Below are positions 51,726-60,565 of a stretch of DNA of 64,000 nt, in pieces. A model generated the notes under the pieces. That model was not told where the DNA came from. It ran no database searches and was given only the letters and a program-made list of their open reading frames with translations. The translations under genes and the position numbers were made by a program. The stretch's first letter is position 1. Each line of letters begins with the position of its first letter. Origin of the DNA: Geobacter sp. (GTDB lineage Bacteria > Desulfobacterota > Desulfuromonadia > Geobacterales > Pseudopelobacteraceae); assembly GCA_025360785.1 (NCBI GenBank), contig JANYBN010000210.1, positions 1-64,000 of the forward strand, read 5' to 3'.

Positions 51726-51995
51726 ATGACTCCCGAATTAGTCCTACAACTTGCCCGGCGCAGCTTTGAAACCACACTGTTGCTGGCGGCTCCGCTCCTT
51801 ATCGCCAGCCTCGTCATTGGTCTTGTGATCAGTGTTTTCCAGGCAGTTACCTCCATCAACGAGGCAACGCTGGCCTTTGCCCCGAAAATTGTTGCTGTTA
51901 TGATTGCCATGATCATTTTCTTCCCATGGATGATGACCTACATGAGTGACTTTACCCGAGAAATCTATTCATTCATCGCAACCATGAGGCGTTAG
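51726..51995 (+). CDS. fliQ: Flagellar biosynthetic protein FliQ
   Basis: FETTLLLAAPLLIASLVIGLVISVFQAVTSINEATLAFAPKI. Confidence 0.97.
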   Translation: MTPELVLQLARRSFETTLLLAAPLLIASLVIGLVISVFQAVTSINEATLAFAPKIVAVMIAMIIFFPWMMTYMSDFTREIYSFIATMRR

Positions 51996-52000
51996 CCTCC

Positions 52001-52795
52001 ATGTTTTCGCTCCTCCCCTTTCCGTCACCACGCGAAGTCATTTTTTTCATGCTGGTATTAAGCCGAGTGGCCGGTATTTTTGCCGCTCTGCCGGTTTTCG
52101 GCGGTCGCCGGATGCCGCTCCACATCAAGGTAATCACGGTTTCCATGATTACCCTGGTCTGCTTTCCGACACTGTCAGTATCGCTGCCACAGATGCCGTC
52201 CGATGCTTTCAGCCTCGCCCTGCTGGCGTTCAGTGAGGTCATGATCGGCCTGACACTGTCATTGATAACCCAGATCATCTTTGCTGCTGTCGAATTTTGC
52301 GGTCAGATCATCGGCATGCAAATGGGACTAACCATCGCATCCATTATTGATCCCTCCCAAGGCACACAAAACCAGATAATGTCTGTCCTCCTGACACTGT
52401 TCACAACACTGATGTTCTTGTCGCTTAATATTCACCACCTCTTTATCAGAGCTATTATCGACAGTTTCAAGGTGATTCCACTCGGAGGATGGCATCTGAG
52501 TGGGGAACTGGTGAATTTTCTTGTCATGCGTACGGCTGATATTTTCATCATCGGAATCCGTTTGGCCGCGCCTGTTATGGTCGCTTTACTCCTTACCACC
52601 GTTGCGCTCGGCATCATGGCACGCGTCTTCCCGCAAATGAATATATTCATGATCAGTATGCCTCTCAACATCGGCCTGGGGCTGATCATTCTCGGCATGA
52701 CCCTGACGATCTTTTTACATGTTATAGAGGTGTCCTTCGGGCATCTTTCCGAACAGATCACAACACTTTTCCGGCTCATGGCAAAGGGGGGATGA
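52001..52795 (+). CDS. fliR: Flagellar biosynthetic protein FliR
   Basis: VLSRVAGIFAALPVFGGRRMP, FCGQIIGMQMGLTIASIIDPSQGTQ. Confidence 0.96.
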   Translation: MFSLLPFPSPREVIFFMLVLSRVAGIFAALPVFGGRRMPLHIKVITVSMITLVCFPTLSVSLPQMPSDAFSLALLAFSEVMIGLTLSLITQIIFAAVEFCGQIIGMQMGLTIASIIDPSQGTQNQIMSVLLTLFTTLMFLSLNIHHLFIRAIIDSFKVIPLGGWHLSGELVNFLVMRTADIFIIGIRLAAPVMVALLLTTVALGIMARVFPQMNIFMISMPLNIGLGLIILGMTLTIFLHVIEVSFGHLSEQITTLFRLMAKGG

Positions 52796-52798
52796 CCT

Positions 52799-53872
52799 AC
52801 GTCAGAAGATTCAGACAAACACTCGAAGACCGAACAACCAACCAGCAGAAAACTCGAAAAGTCACGCGAAGATGGCCCGCCGCCGATGAGCCAGATGCTG
52901 ACGACGTCACTCACCCTTCTCACGGGTATCATCAGCCTCTATATCTTCGGCAGCTTCATGATGGACGGCCTAAAGCAAACTACGGTTCAAATTCTGTCAA
53001 CAATCGGGCGCTTCCAGCTAACCGAATCCAACATATATGTTCTTATTCTCAAGTTGTTCGGCACCGTGATACTGCTGATCGCACCTCTGATCATAACAAT
53101 CATAGCTACCGCATTGATCTCCAGCCTGATTCAGGACAAAGGCAGACTTGAGTTCAGGCTGACACGCCTGAAAGTAGACTTCAGTAAATTGAGTCCCATA
53201 AAAGGTCTCGGGCGAATATTCAACAAAGATGGCCTGGTTGAGATGGTAAAATCGCTGCTGAAACTAGCAGTCGTTGCCTGGATCGCCTATGGAGTGCTGC
53301 GTGACGAAATGATGAATATCACTTTTTTGGCAGAAGCTGATATTCAGACTATTTTCAATTTTATCGGCCACATCGCCTTTAAAATCGTCACCCATACGTG
53401 CGGCATTATGATCGTACTGGGTCTGCTCGACATGCTCTATGTCCAGTGGCGCTATACCGAAAACCTCAAAATGACGAAACAGGAGGTTAAGGACGAAAGC
53501 AAAGATTCCGAAGGAAATCCCGAAACCAAGGGTAAAATAAAGAGAATGCAGTTTCAGATGGCTCAACGCCGGATGACCAAAATCATCCCAATGGCGGATG
53601 TCGTTATCACCAACCCGACCCACTATGCCATTGCCTTAAAGTATGATCGGCAAAAAATGGTCGCGCCGGTCGTTCTGGCCAAAGGCGTCGATTTCATGGC
53701 AGAGGCGATTAAGAAGATCGCCCGTGAACACCGTATCACACTGGTAGAAAACCGGTTTCTGGCTCGTGAACTGTATGACCAGGTCAAGGAGAACGAACCG
53801 ATTCCTGAAGCCCTGTACGCGGCAGTGGCGGAAGTTCTGGCGTATGTCTATAAGCTGAAGGGGAAGGTGTAA
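52799..53872 (+). CDS. flhB: Flagellar biosynthetic protein FlhB, apparent ACG start
   Basis: In-frame N-terminus (ACG)SEDSDKHSKTEQPTSRKLEKSREDG upstream of the first ATG at 52886; NPTHYAIALKYD autocleavage motif. Confidence 0.88.
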   Translation, partial: TSEDSDKHSKTEQPTSRKLEKSREDGPPPMSQMLTTSLTLLTGIISLYIFGSFMMDGLKQTTVQILSTIGRFQLTESNIYVLILKLFGTVILLIAPLIITIIATALISSLIQDKGRLEFRLTRLKVDFSKLSPIKGLGRIFNKDGLVEMVKSLLKLAVVAWIAYGVLRDEMMNITFLAEADIQTIFNFIGHIAFKIVTHTCGIMIVLGLLDMLYVQWRYTENLKMTKQEVKDESKDSEGNPETKGKIKRMQFQMAQRRMTKIIPMADVVITNPTHYAIALKYDRQKMVAPVVLAKGVDFMAEAIKKIAREHRITLVENRFLARELYDQVKENEPIPEALYAAVAEVLAYVYKLKGKV

Positions 53873-53894
53873 CGACGCAGTTTTGATATTAAAC

Positions 53895-54926
53895 CTAGAA
53901 TTGTTTACTCAGCCCCAGGTGGAAGCTCACATCCGGAGCAGAGCCCACCTTAAAATCCTCCGCAACGCCGATGTCCAGCAGACAATCATCCGGGAACCTG
54001 AGAGCCCCCCCGAAAACCGCCATCAGCGGGCTTGTTGAGAGTTCCTGAAGCGAACTGCCGTGATAAAGCGGAGTATTGGCATTTAGTTGAGCCTTGAATG
54101 AAATCCAGGAGGCCGGTCCCCAGCCGAAACCGATCGTTCCAACTGCCGCCAGCGGGTTATGCATTTCACTCAGCACATCACTCCTGGACATGGCAAGTGC
54201 GCCTGCAGATCCGAACAAACCAAGCGAGCCCCAGTCACTGTAACTATTCATACTGCCGCACATCTGGAGCATAAAATCGGTACTGCCGCTCCCGAACAGA
54301 TATGAACTATCACCGGTAGGGAATTTGACGGCCCCTTTGATTGCCACCCTGTCATGGTGCCCCGTTCCGCTTTCATCATAGAGGCTGTATCCTCCGGTTA
54401 TAGCGATATCACCTATCCCGGAACCGGAACTGTCCATACGCAACCTCTGCACTCCATCCTTGCTGTAGCTGAAGTTAATACGATTTTTGGGGGCACTGGT
54501 CCTGCCACCCTGGGGAAGTCCGAATGTGTTGTGCCAGTCTATGATAAAACCGTCGAGAAAACCGCCACCTTGAATAATATAAGGGATTTCAATTCCTGCC
54601 TCCCAGCGCGCTACTACGCCGTAACGGGCCGTAAGGGCTAGTCGGTAGGTTTCGCCATCAAGGGTTATCTGTTCGTGCACACCGTTATTCACCGTATAGT
54701 TACTGGAGAGATCCTGATTCAGTCCGATGCGGAATGCACCGGGTTGGACAATGTCCGATCCGGTGTCGTGCGGCAACCCGTAGATCTGGACCACCGGACT
54801 TAGATTGAAGGTATTAAAGGGCGTAATTTCCATATCTGCAGCGGAAGTCAACCCCGCGGAACAGAGCAGAAAGAGCAATGACAATAAACTCCTGGTGGTT
54901 ACGACAACTTCTAACTTGCTAATCAT
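53895..54926 (-). CDS. DUF3187-like outer membrane protein
   Basis: Signal peptide MISKLEVVVTTRSLLSLLFLLCSAGLTSAA, beta-strand-rich sequence. Confidence 0.65.
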   Translation of the reverse strand: MISKLEVVVTTRSLLSLLFLLCSAGLTSAADMEITPFNTFNLSPVVQIYGLPHDTGSDIVQPGAFRIGLNQDLSSNYTVNNGVHEQITLDGETYRLALTARYGVVARWEAGIEIPYIIQGGGFLDGFIIDWHNTFGLPQGGRTSAPKNRINFSYSKDGVQRLRMDSSGSGIGDIAITGGYSLYDESGTGHHDRVAIKGAVKFPTGDSSYLFGSGSTDFMLQMCGSMNSYSDWGSLGLFGSAGALAMSRSDVLSEMHNPLAAVGTIGFGWGPASWISFKAQLNANTPLYHGSSLQELSTSPLMAVFGGALRFPDDCLLDIGVAEDFKVGSAPDVSFHLGLSKQF

Positions 54927-55212
54927 AATTGGCCGTCTTTTCGTCAAACTCCAGAATTGTCTAACCACGATAACGATCCTCCACCTTGGTATCGATGAGA
55001 TGAATGTACTTGTACCACTTGACAAATACCGTGTCAATGAAGCAAGCCCATCTCCAGCAAACACAACTACATGTTATTATTAATATTATCATTTCAAACA
55101 ATGCAGCCCATTCATACATATCCGCTTGAAACGCGTGTCGCAGCGCTTGATTTATTTCTGCGGCAATGAGATAGTGTATCAGATAATTCACACTAGTTGC
55201 AGAGGGGGCACA

Positions 55213-55401
55213 ATGTTTGGTTTTGGCATGCCGGAAATGATAATCATACTGGTCATAGTTCTGGTTGTTTTCGGGGCTGGGAAGCTTCCTGAAATCGGCG
55301 GAGCGCTTGGCAAAAGTATCCGTAACTTCAAAAAAGCGGCAGATGGCAAGGACGAGATCGAGATCAAGCCCAAGAATGAGGATACCGATAAGAAAGCTTG
55401 A
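55213..55401 (+). CDS. tatA: Twin-arginine translocase TatA/E family
   Basis: [42 protein letters not shown]. Confidence 0.95.
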   Translation: MFGFGMPEMIIILVIVLVVFGAGKLPEIGGALGKSIRNFKKAADGKDEIEIKPKNEDTDKKA

Positions 55402-55422
55402 TGTTAAAAGAATATTGGAAGC

Positions 55423-55459
55423 AAAAAGAGGGGAACTGCCTGCGCCGTTCCCCTCTTTT
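55423..55459. terminator. Bidirectional terminator between tatA and the convergent aminotransferase
   Basis: AAAAGAGGGGAAC...GTTCCCCTCTTTT. Confidence 0.85.
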
Positions 55460-55480
55460 CATACATTCCACACATTATTA

Positions 55481-56785
55481 TCAAGAATTCAGATATTCGC
55501 CAATTTTCTCCGCCAACGTACTGTAGATCCGACGGCACTCATTCTCGTCCTTCTCCAGCAGCGTCACCCGGAAACCCTGCAAAGGCGTCGAGAACGAAGA
55601 AAGAGGCACAATGCAGATGCCGGTTGTTGCCAGAATCTGATAGACGAAGCGCTTATCGGGTGAAACTCCCGGCTGGTTGATCAACCCCTCAACCAGCTCC
55701 TTGACCTCCGGATTGGCAATCGGAATCGTCTGCCGGTTGTTCAGCAGGCCATCCTTGAATGCCACGGCCATATAAAAAGCGCCATTGGTACGGTTCACCT
55801 GCAGTGCGGGTACCTGGCTGAGGCAATCATAGGTGATGTTACTCATCCGCTCGTAGCTTGCGATACGCTGGGCAAGATAGGCCGCATACTCAGGATGACC
55901 GACTATTTCGGGGATAACCATTTGAGGAAGAGTCGTAGAGCAGACTTCATTCATCTTGCCGGTTAATATCAGATTAATATATTTCCGGAAACGTTCGTCA
56001 TTCTGGCCGTTATATACTTCAATCCAACCACAGCGTGAACCGGGCCACGGAAACTCTTTTGAAATGCCTTTCAACGAAATAGCGGGGACATCGCCGATCA
56101 CGTCACTGATCGGCACAGTGCTTTTACCGTTATAGACGATGTTGATGTACACCTCATCTGCAATGATAAACAGATCGTTTTCGCGGGCGACTGCGACGAT
56201 CTCTTCCAGCATCTCGCGGGTATAAACCATACCGGTCGGATTATCCGGGTTTATGATCATTATCGCACAGATATTCGGATTGTAGCGGACATGATTCCGA
56301 AGATCCTCCATGTCCGGATACCAGTTGTTATCCGGCTTGAGGCAAAACAGCGAAGGAGCAGAGTGGGCATGGCCGATTTCGCCCAGCGTGTGGGTGGTGT
56401 AGGATGGCGACGGCATAAGCACGCGCGCCTCCGGACGCAGACAGCCGTATATTTTGGCGATGGCATCCCCAAGCCCGTTGAAGAAGATGATATCATCCGG
56501 AGTGATTTGGGCTCCGCCGCGAAGGTTGGTCGTCTCGCAGATAAATTCGCGGGTTTCGAGCACGCCACGGGTATGACAATAGCCCCAGGTACGGTTGTCC
56601 ATCGCAGCCTTGGCGACGATCTCCTTCATCCACCCAGGAATGACCTCACCTTTGACAATTGGATCACCGATATTTTCCCAGTTGATCTTGACACCATGTT
56701 TCTGGAGTTTTTCTGCCACATTGACGATATTTCTGATTTCATAAGTCAACTCGCCGGTTCCAGGCGGTACCAGTTCAATTCTCAT
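55481..56785 (-). CDS. PLP-dependent class I/II aminotransferase
   Basis: MIINPDNPTGMVYTREMLEEIVAVARENDLFIIADEVY, SLKGISKEFPWPGSRCGWIE. Confidence 0.92.
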   Translation of the reverse strand: MRIELVPPGTGELTYEIRNIVNVAEKLQKHGVKINWENIGDPIVKGEVIPGWMKEIVAKAAMDNRTWGYCHTRGVLETREFICETTNLRGGAQITPDDIIFFNGLGDAIAKIYGCLRPEARVLMPSPSYTTHTLGEIGHAHSAPSLFCLKPDNNWYPDMEDLRNHVRYNPNICAIMIINPDNPTGMVYTREMLEEIVAVARENDLFIIADEVYINIVYNGKSTVPISDVIGDVPAISLKGISKEFPWPGSRCGWIEVYNGQNDERFRKYINLILTGKMNEVCSTTLPQMVIPEIVGHPEYAAYLAQRIASYERMSNITYDCLSQVPALQVNRTNGAFYMAVAFKDGLLNNRQTIPIANPEVKELVEGLINQPGVSPDKRFVYQILATTGICIVPLSSFSTPLQGFRVTLLEKDENECRRIYSTLAEKIGEYLNS

Positions 56786-56840
56786 ATACGCACCTCACAA
56801 AGACAAATATTCAAAACGAACAAAAAATTCGTAGTGATCT

Positions 56841-57452
56841 CTACTTCATTCCCGTCCCGACCGTCAGACGACCATCATCATCACGCCAGCGAACCCACCC
56901 AATCTGGGATTGATCAGTCAACACCATGCTCCAGGAGTTCTCAAGCTTTAATACCCTGAACTTATCCTTTGGCAGCATGACCTTGAGCTGTTTCCTGCCA
57001 GGCCGCTCCAACAATTGATAATACTGCTGCTGCAGCCCGGGGAGCAAACGCCCGGCCTGCAGTTTGAGAAATTGTTCCCATGACTGAAAGTGCCCTTTGT
57101 TCTGCGGTTCGATCCAGGCTTCCCGGCCGGCATCGTCATAGAATACTTTTACCCAGTCACCTTTGCGGGCAGAAACAATAAACAGTGATGTTCCCTCAGG
57201 CAGTGCAAAAACCCACTCATTGCCGGATATCTTAAGACTGCTTAGCATTCCAACCCGTGACAGCCCCGGCTCCGCATACAACGGCAGTTGCAGATCCTGG
57301 TTCTGTGCGTTGTCCGCCGAAAATACGACAAGACCAATCCCTGTATAGGGGCGCATTCGTGGAGGTGACGCTGCAAATCCCACTGAGCAAGTCATGCCCA
57401 GGACAAAAAGAGTCAGTATAATTACAAGGAAGCGACCGTACACATCAATCAA
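56841..57452 (-). CDS. Secreted SH3-like domain protein
   Basis: Signal peptide; PLYAEPGLSRVGML and GTSLFIVSARKGDWVKVFYDDAGREAWI. Confidence 0.6.
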   Translation of the reverse strand: MIDVYGRFLVIILTLFVLGMTCSVGFAASPPRMRPYTGIGLVVFSADNAQNQDLQLPLYAEPGLSRVGMLSSLKISGNEWVFALPEGTSLFIVSARKGDWVKVFYDDAGREAWIEPQNKGHFQSWEQFLKLQAGRLLPGLQQQYYQLLERPGRKQLKVMLPKDKFRVLKLENSWSMVLTDQSQIGWVRWRDDDGRLTVGTGMK

Positions 57453-57912
57453 ACAAACTCCGCAGTCTCATAAGAAATATCTGAGCCTGCGGATCACTAT
57501 CGTCAGGCGCCCATGTACACTTTTCGTCTTCATTCAACTGACGATAGGGACCTGCTTTGGTTTCATAGAAAACGGTGCCTGGCTCCAGGCTGAGTGCGGT
57601 ATGGTAGATGCCATGCGGGATGTCCGCCGCAAGGTTACCGTTGCTATGCGACAGCAACACCGTTTCGGCAACACGGCCGTCATCGGCAAAGGTAACAATC
57701 CCCAATCTGCCGCTCATTACTATAAATGCTTCATCTTTTTCATCGTCAAGATGACGATGCGGCCTGATATATAAACCAGGCTCAATGGCATTAAGCAGGC
57801 GATGGCAGCGGGATTCCTCAGAAGGATGGAAATTGCAGTTCGTGCGCAGCCTCGGATTCTGCCGTGCTTCGGCAGACAGCCTGGCCACCAGCTCACTGGT
57901 GATCACCTTCAC
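57445..57912 (-). CDS. WbuC-like cupin
   Basis: RPHRHLDDEKDEAFIVMSGRLGIVTFADDG. Confidence 0.8.
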   Translation of the reverse strand: MKVITSELVARLSAEARQNPRLRTNCNFHPSEESRCHRLLNAIEPGLYIRPHRHLDDEKDEAFIVMSGRLGIVTFADDGRVAETVLLSHSNGNLAADIPHGIYHTALSLEPGTVFYETKAGPYRQLNEDEKCTWAPDDSDPQAQIFLMRLRSLFD

Positions 57913-58266
57913 TTAGCGATCAACCATAGCGATCATATTACCGTCAAAGTCCTGTACAACAGCCATTTTCCCCCACGGGCTGGATTCGAGCGGCTCCACA
58001 AAATGAACCCCGCCATTTTTGAGGGTTTCGCAGACATCGACAATATTATCTACTTTGAGGGTGATACCGGTGTGTCTTCCCACCAGACTGCGGACATCGT
58101 CATGAAGCGCGAGTGAAACTCCCATCGTTGTCGTTGTTCCGGGGAAAAACTCAATCAGCATTTCGCTCTGCCCGGCAACCGGCAGTCCAAGAAGATCAAC
58201 ATAGAAGGATTTTGCTTTTGCAAGGTCCGTGACAAAGATCACGAAGTTTTTCAGTGAAACAGACAT
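57913..58266 (-). CDS. VOC/glyoxalase family protein
   Basis: MSVSLKNFVIFVTDLAKAKSFYVDLLGLPV, VEPLESSPWGKMAVVQDFDGNMIAMV. Confidence 0.85.
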   Translation of the reverse strand: MSVSLKNFVIFVTDLAKAKSFYVDLLGLPVAGQSEMLIEFFPGTTTTMGVSLALHDDVRSLVGRHTGITLKVDNIVDVCETLKNGGVHFVEPLESSPWGKMAVVQDFDGNMIAMVDR

Positions 58267-58287
58267 GTAAACCTCTTGAAAAGCTTT

Positions 58288-58362
58288 CACCACAGAGGTC
58301 AAAGAGGCATGAACCATCGATTCGAAGAGGATTCGATGGTTTCCTCCGTGCCCTCTGCGGTG
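58288..58362. repeat. Intergenic imperfect palindrome (REP-like)
   Basis: Outer arms CACCACAGAGG / CCTCTGCGGTG (one mismatch), inner arms AACCATCGA / TCGATGGTT. Confidence 0.6.
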
Positions 58363-58382
58363 AGGCTGTTATCTATCGCACC

Positions 58383-59405
58383 TTATTTCTGCGACAATCG
58401 GTGAACGCACTCCACCATGAATTTGGCGTTTTCAGGTGGAACCGTCGGCAGGATGCCGTGCCCAAGGTTAAAGATGTGTCCGGGACGACCGGCATTTTCA
58501 TCCAGAACCCGCTTGACCTCGCGCTCGATAATTTCCCGTGTTGCATACAGCACCGTTGGATCAAGGTTTCCCTGCACTGCCATCTTGGAACCGAGCAAGT
58601 CGCGGGCCGCGCCCAGACTCACATGCCAGTCGAGGCCCATCACGTCGCCGCCGGCTTTCAGTACAGTATCCAGCATGGCTCCGGAACCTTTGACAAAATG
58701 GATGACCGGCGTTTCCATACGGTTCAACCCGTTGATCAACCTGACGGTATACGGCAGCACATAGCGCTCGTAATCAGCTGGAGAGAGAATCCCGCCCCAG
58801 GTGTCAAATATCTGGATACACTGGGCACCTGCGGTAATTTGGGCATTCAGATATTCCATGCTCATAGTGGTGATCTTTTCCATCAGCGCGGCATAAACAT
58901 CGGGAGCGGCGTACATCATCCGCTTGATCTGGGCAAAATCCTTGGAGCCTTTACCTTCAACCATGTAACAGGCCAGCGTAAATGGTGCGCCGCCGAAACC
59001 GATCAGCGGCACTTTTCCAGCCAGTTCACGACGCAGTATTTTTATAGTTTCAAGAACATAGGGAACATCCTGTTCCATCTGCGGGATACGCAACTTTTCT
59101 ACGTCTGCCATGCAACGGATCGGACTTTCAAACACCGGGCCCGGAACAAAGTCGAGTTTCATCCCCATCGGCTCAACCGGAGTCAAAATATCGGAGAACA
59201 TGATCGCCGCATCCACCCCGAGATAGTCAACCGGCTGAATACTCACTTCAGCGGCCAGTTCAGGGGTTTTACACAATTCAAGAAATGTGCATTTGGAGCG
59301 AACCGCCATATACTCGGGCAGATAGCGACCGGCCTGACGCATAAGCCAGACGGGAGTACGATCAACCGGTTTGCCCCAACAAGCATCAAGAAATCTCATA
59401 TTCAT
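58383..59405 (-). CDS. hemE: Uroporphyrinogen decarboxylase
   Basis: RTPVWLMRQAGRYLPEYMAVR, GFGGAPFTLACYMVEG, GNLDPTVLYA. Confidence 0.95.
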   Translation of the reverse strand: MNMRFLDACWGKPVDRTPVWLMRQAGRYLPEYMAVRSKCTFLELCKTPELAAEVSIQPVDYLGVDAAIMFSDILTPVEPMGMKLDFVPGPVFESPIRCMADVEKLRIPQMEQDVPYVLETIKILRRELAGKVPLIGFGGAPFTLACYMVEGKGSKDFAQIKRMMYAAPDVYAALMEKITTMSMEYLNAQITAGAQCIQIFDTWGGILSPADYERYVLPYTVRLINGLNRMETPVIHFVKGSGAMLDTVLKAGGDVMGLDWHVSLGAARDLLGSKMAVQGNLDPTVLYATREIIEREVKRVLDENAGRPGHIFNLGHGILPTVPPENAKFMVECVHRLSQK

Positions 59406-59552
59406 TGCATTTCTCCTTCAATAACGCACAAAGGCGTGGGAATTGGCACATATAAACGTCACATTCTAATTTTAAACCGCATAATAAGTCAAATTATTTG
59501 AGCACTGCGGTCGTCAAGCATCGCTGCTCCCGAAGACACAATACATTATGCT

Positions 59553-59750
59553 CTATTCTACCGTGAACTTCCTTTTTCCGTATACGACTTTGTCTCCGGG
59601 ATATAACTTCCGGCCACGACGAAACTCTACTTCGCCATTAACAGAAATATACCCCTCTGCTATCATGGCCTTTGCCTCTCCACCGGAAGAAACTGCATTT
59701 TCCGCTTTCAGGAAGCTGTCCAGCTTTATAAACGGTGTTGTTATCTGCAT
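59553..59750 (-). CDS. Small S4-domain RNA-binding protein (YbcJ-like)
   Basis: IKLDSFLKAENAVSSGGEAKAMIAEGYISVNGEVEFRRGRKLYPGDKV. Confidence 0.85.
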   Translation of the reverse strand: MQITTPFIKLDSFLKAENAVSSGGEAKAMIAEGYISVNGEVEFRRGRKLYPGDKVVYGKRKFTVE

Positions 59751-60038
59751 TGTTGAATTTTCTCCTGTTTTAGATTGTCAATATATGCTGTCAGGGTGAT
59801 ACCCAATTCGCTCATAGAACACATTCTATATATCAGACTATCAGCAGTATAGAGAGTTATTTGTGCCCTGCTGTTGAGCAGAAACAAAGGAAATGATTAT
59901 CCTTTCAGACACCAGCCTTATACTAAAGCAGGTCACGTAACTTTTATATATTATTTATCTTGCATAACTTATTTGATAGGCAGAAAGTGGCATCCTATAA
60001 GTTTTGATAATGAATCCGCTCTGAGGAGGTACAACCAA

Positions 60039-60320
60039 ATGACTATGGCCGCACTATCACCGAACAGTGTTTTGGCAAGCCCTATCCAGGTTAACCCGCA
60101 GGTCAAGACCGATCTTCAGGCGTCCGTGCCTCAAGTTGCTCAAGACGCGCAGAGGGCCTCAATGGCTGCGCAGACAGATACGATTACTATTTCAGTCCAG
60201 GCGCTAAAGATGGCCGATGGCAAGAACGTTGCCACAAAAAAAACTGACAGCAAGACGGATAAACAAAAAACTTTGCAGACGACTAAAGACAAGGCTGTTA
60301 CCGTAAAGAGCACACGATAA
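60039..60320 (+). CDS. Small protein of unknown function upstream of flagellin
   Basis: SD GAGGAGG, ATG 60039; DTITISVQALKMADG, Lys/Thr-rich tail. Confidence 0.55.
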   Translation: MTMAALSPNSVLASPIQVNPQVKTDLQASVPQVAQDAQRASMAAQTDTITISVQALKMADGKNVATKKTDSKTDKQKTLQTTKDKAVTVKSTR

Positions 60321-60395
60321 TTCGCCCTGGAGAACATCAGATTTTCCGCTTCACTGGATGTGCCTTCCAAAAAATCAGTGGTATGCATTTTTTTT

Positions 60396-60422
60396 TAAAG
60401 TTTCCCCGCCTTACGCCGAAAA
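60396..60422 (+). promoter_or_regulatory. Sigma-28 (FliA) promoter of flagellin
   Basis: TAAAGTTT-N11-GCCGAAAA; consensus TAAAGTTT-N11-GCCGATAA. Confidence 0.88.
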
Positions 60423-60565
60423 GCTAATATAACCGACTTAATGCTGCTGTTTTGGCCATGAAAGGGGGCGCCACCACGGAAGGGCCATTGTAGCAAGCGT
60501 GTAGAAAGTAATCCAACGGGCGGCAGAATGCCGTACCGAAAAAACCAGAAAGGAAGTACATTACC

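Noticed and set aside
52792-53151. 119-aa ORF overlapping flhB 5' end
   Set aside because: Out-of-frame reading of the FlhB N-terminal coding sequence; no coherent protein.
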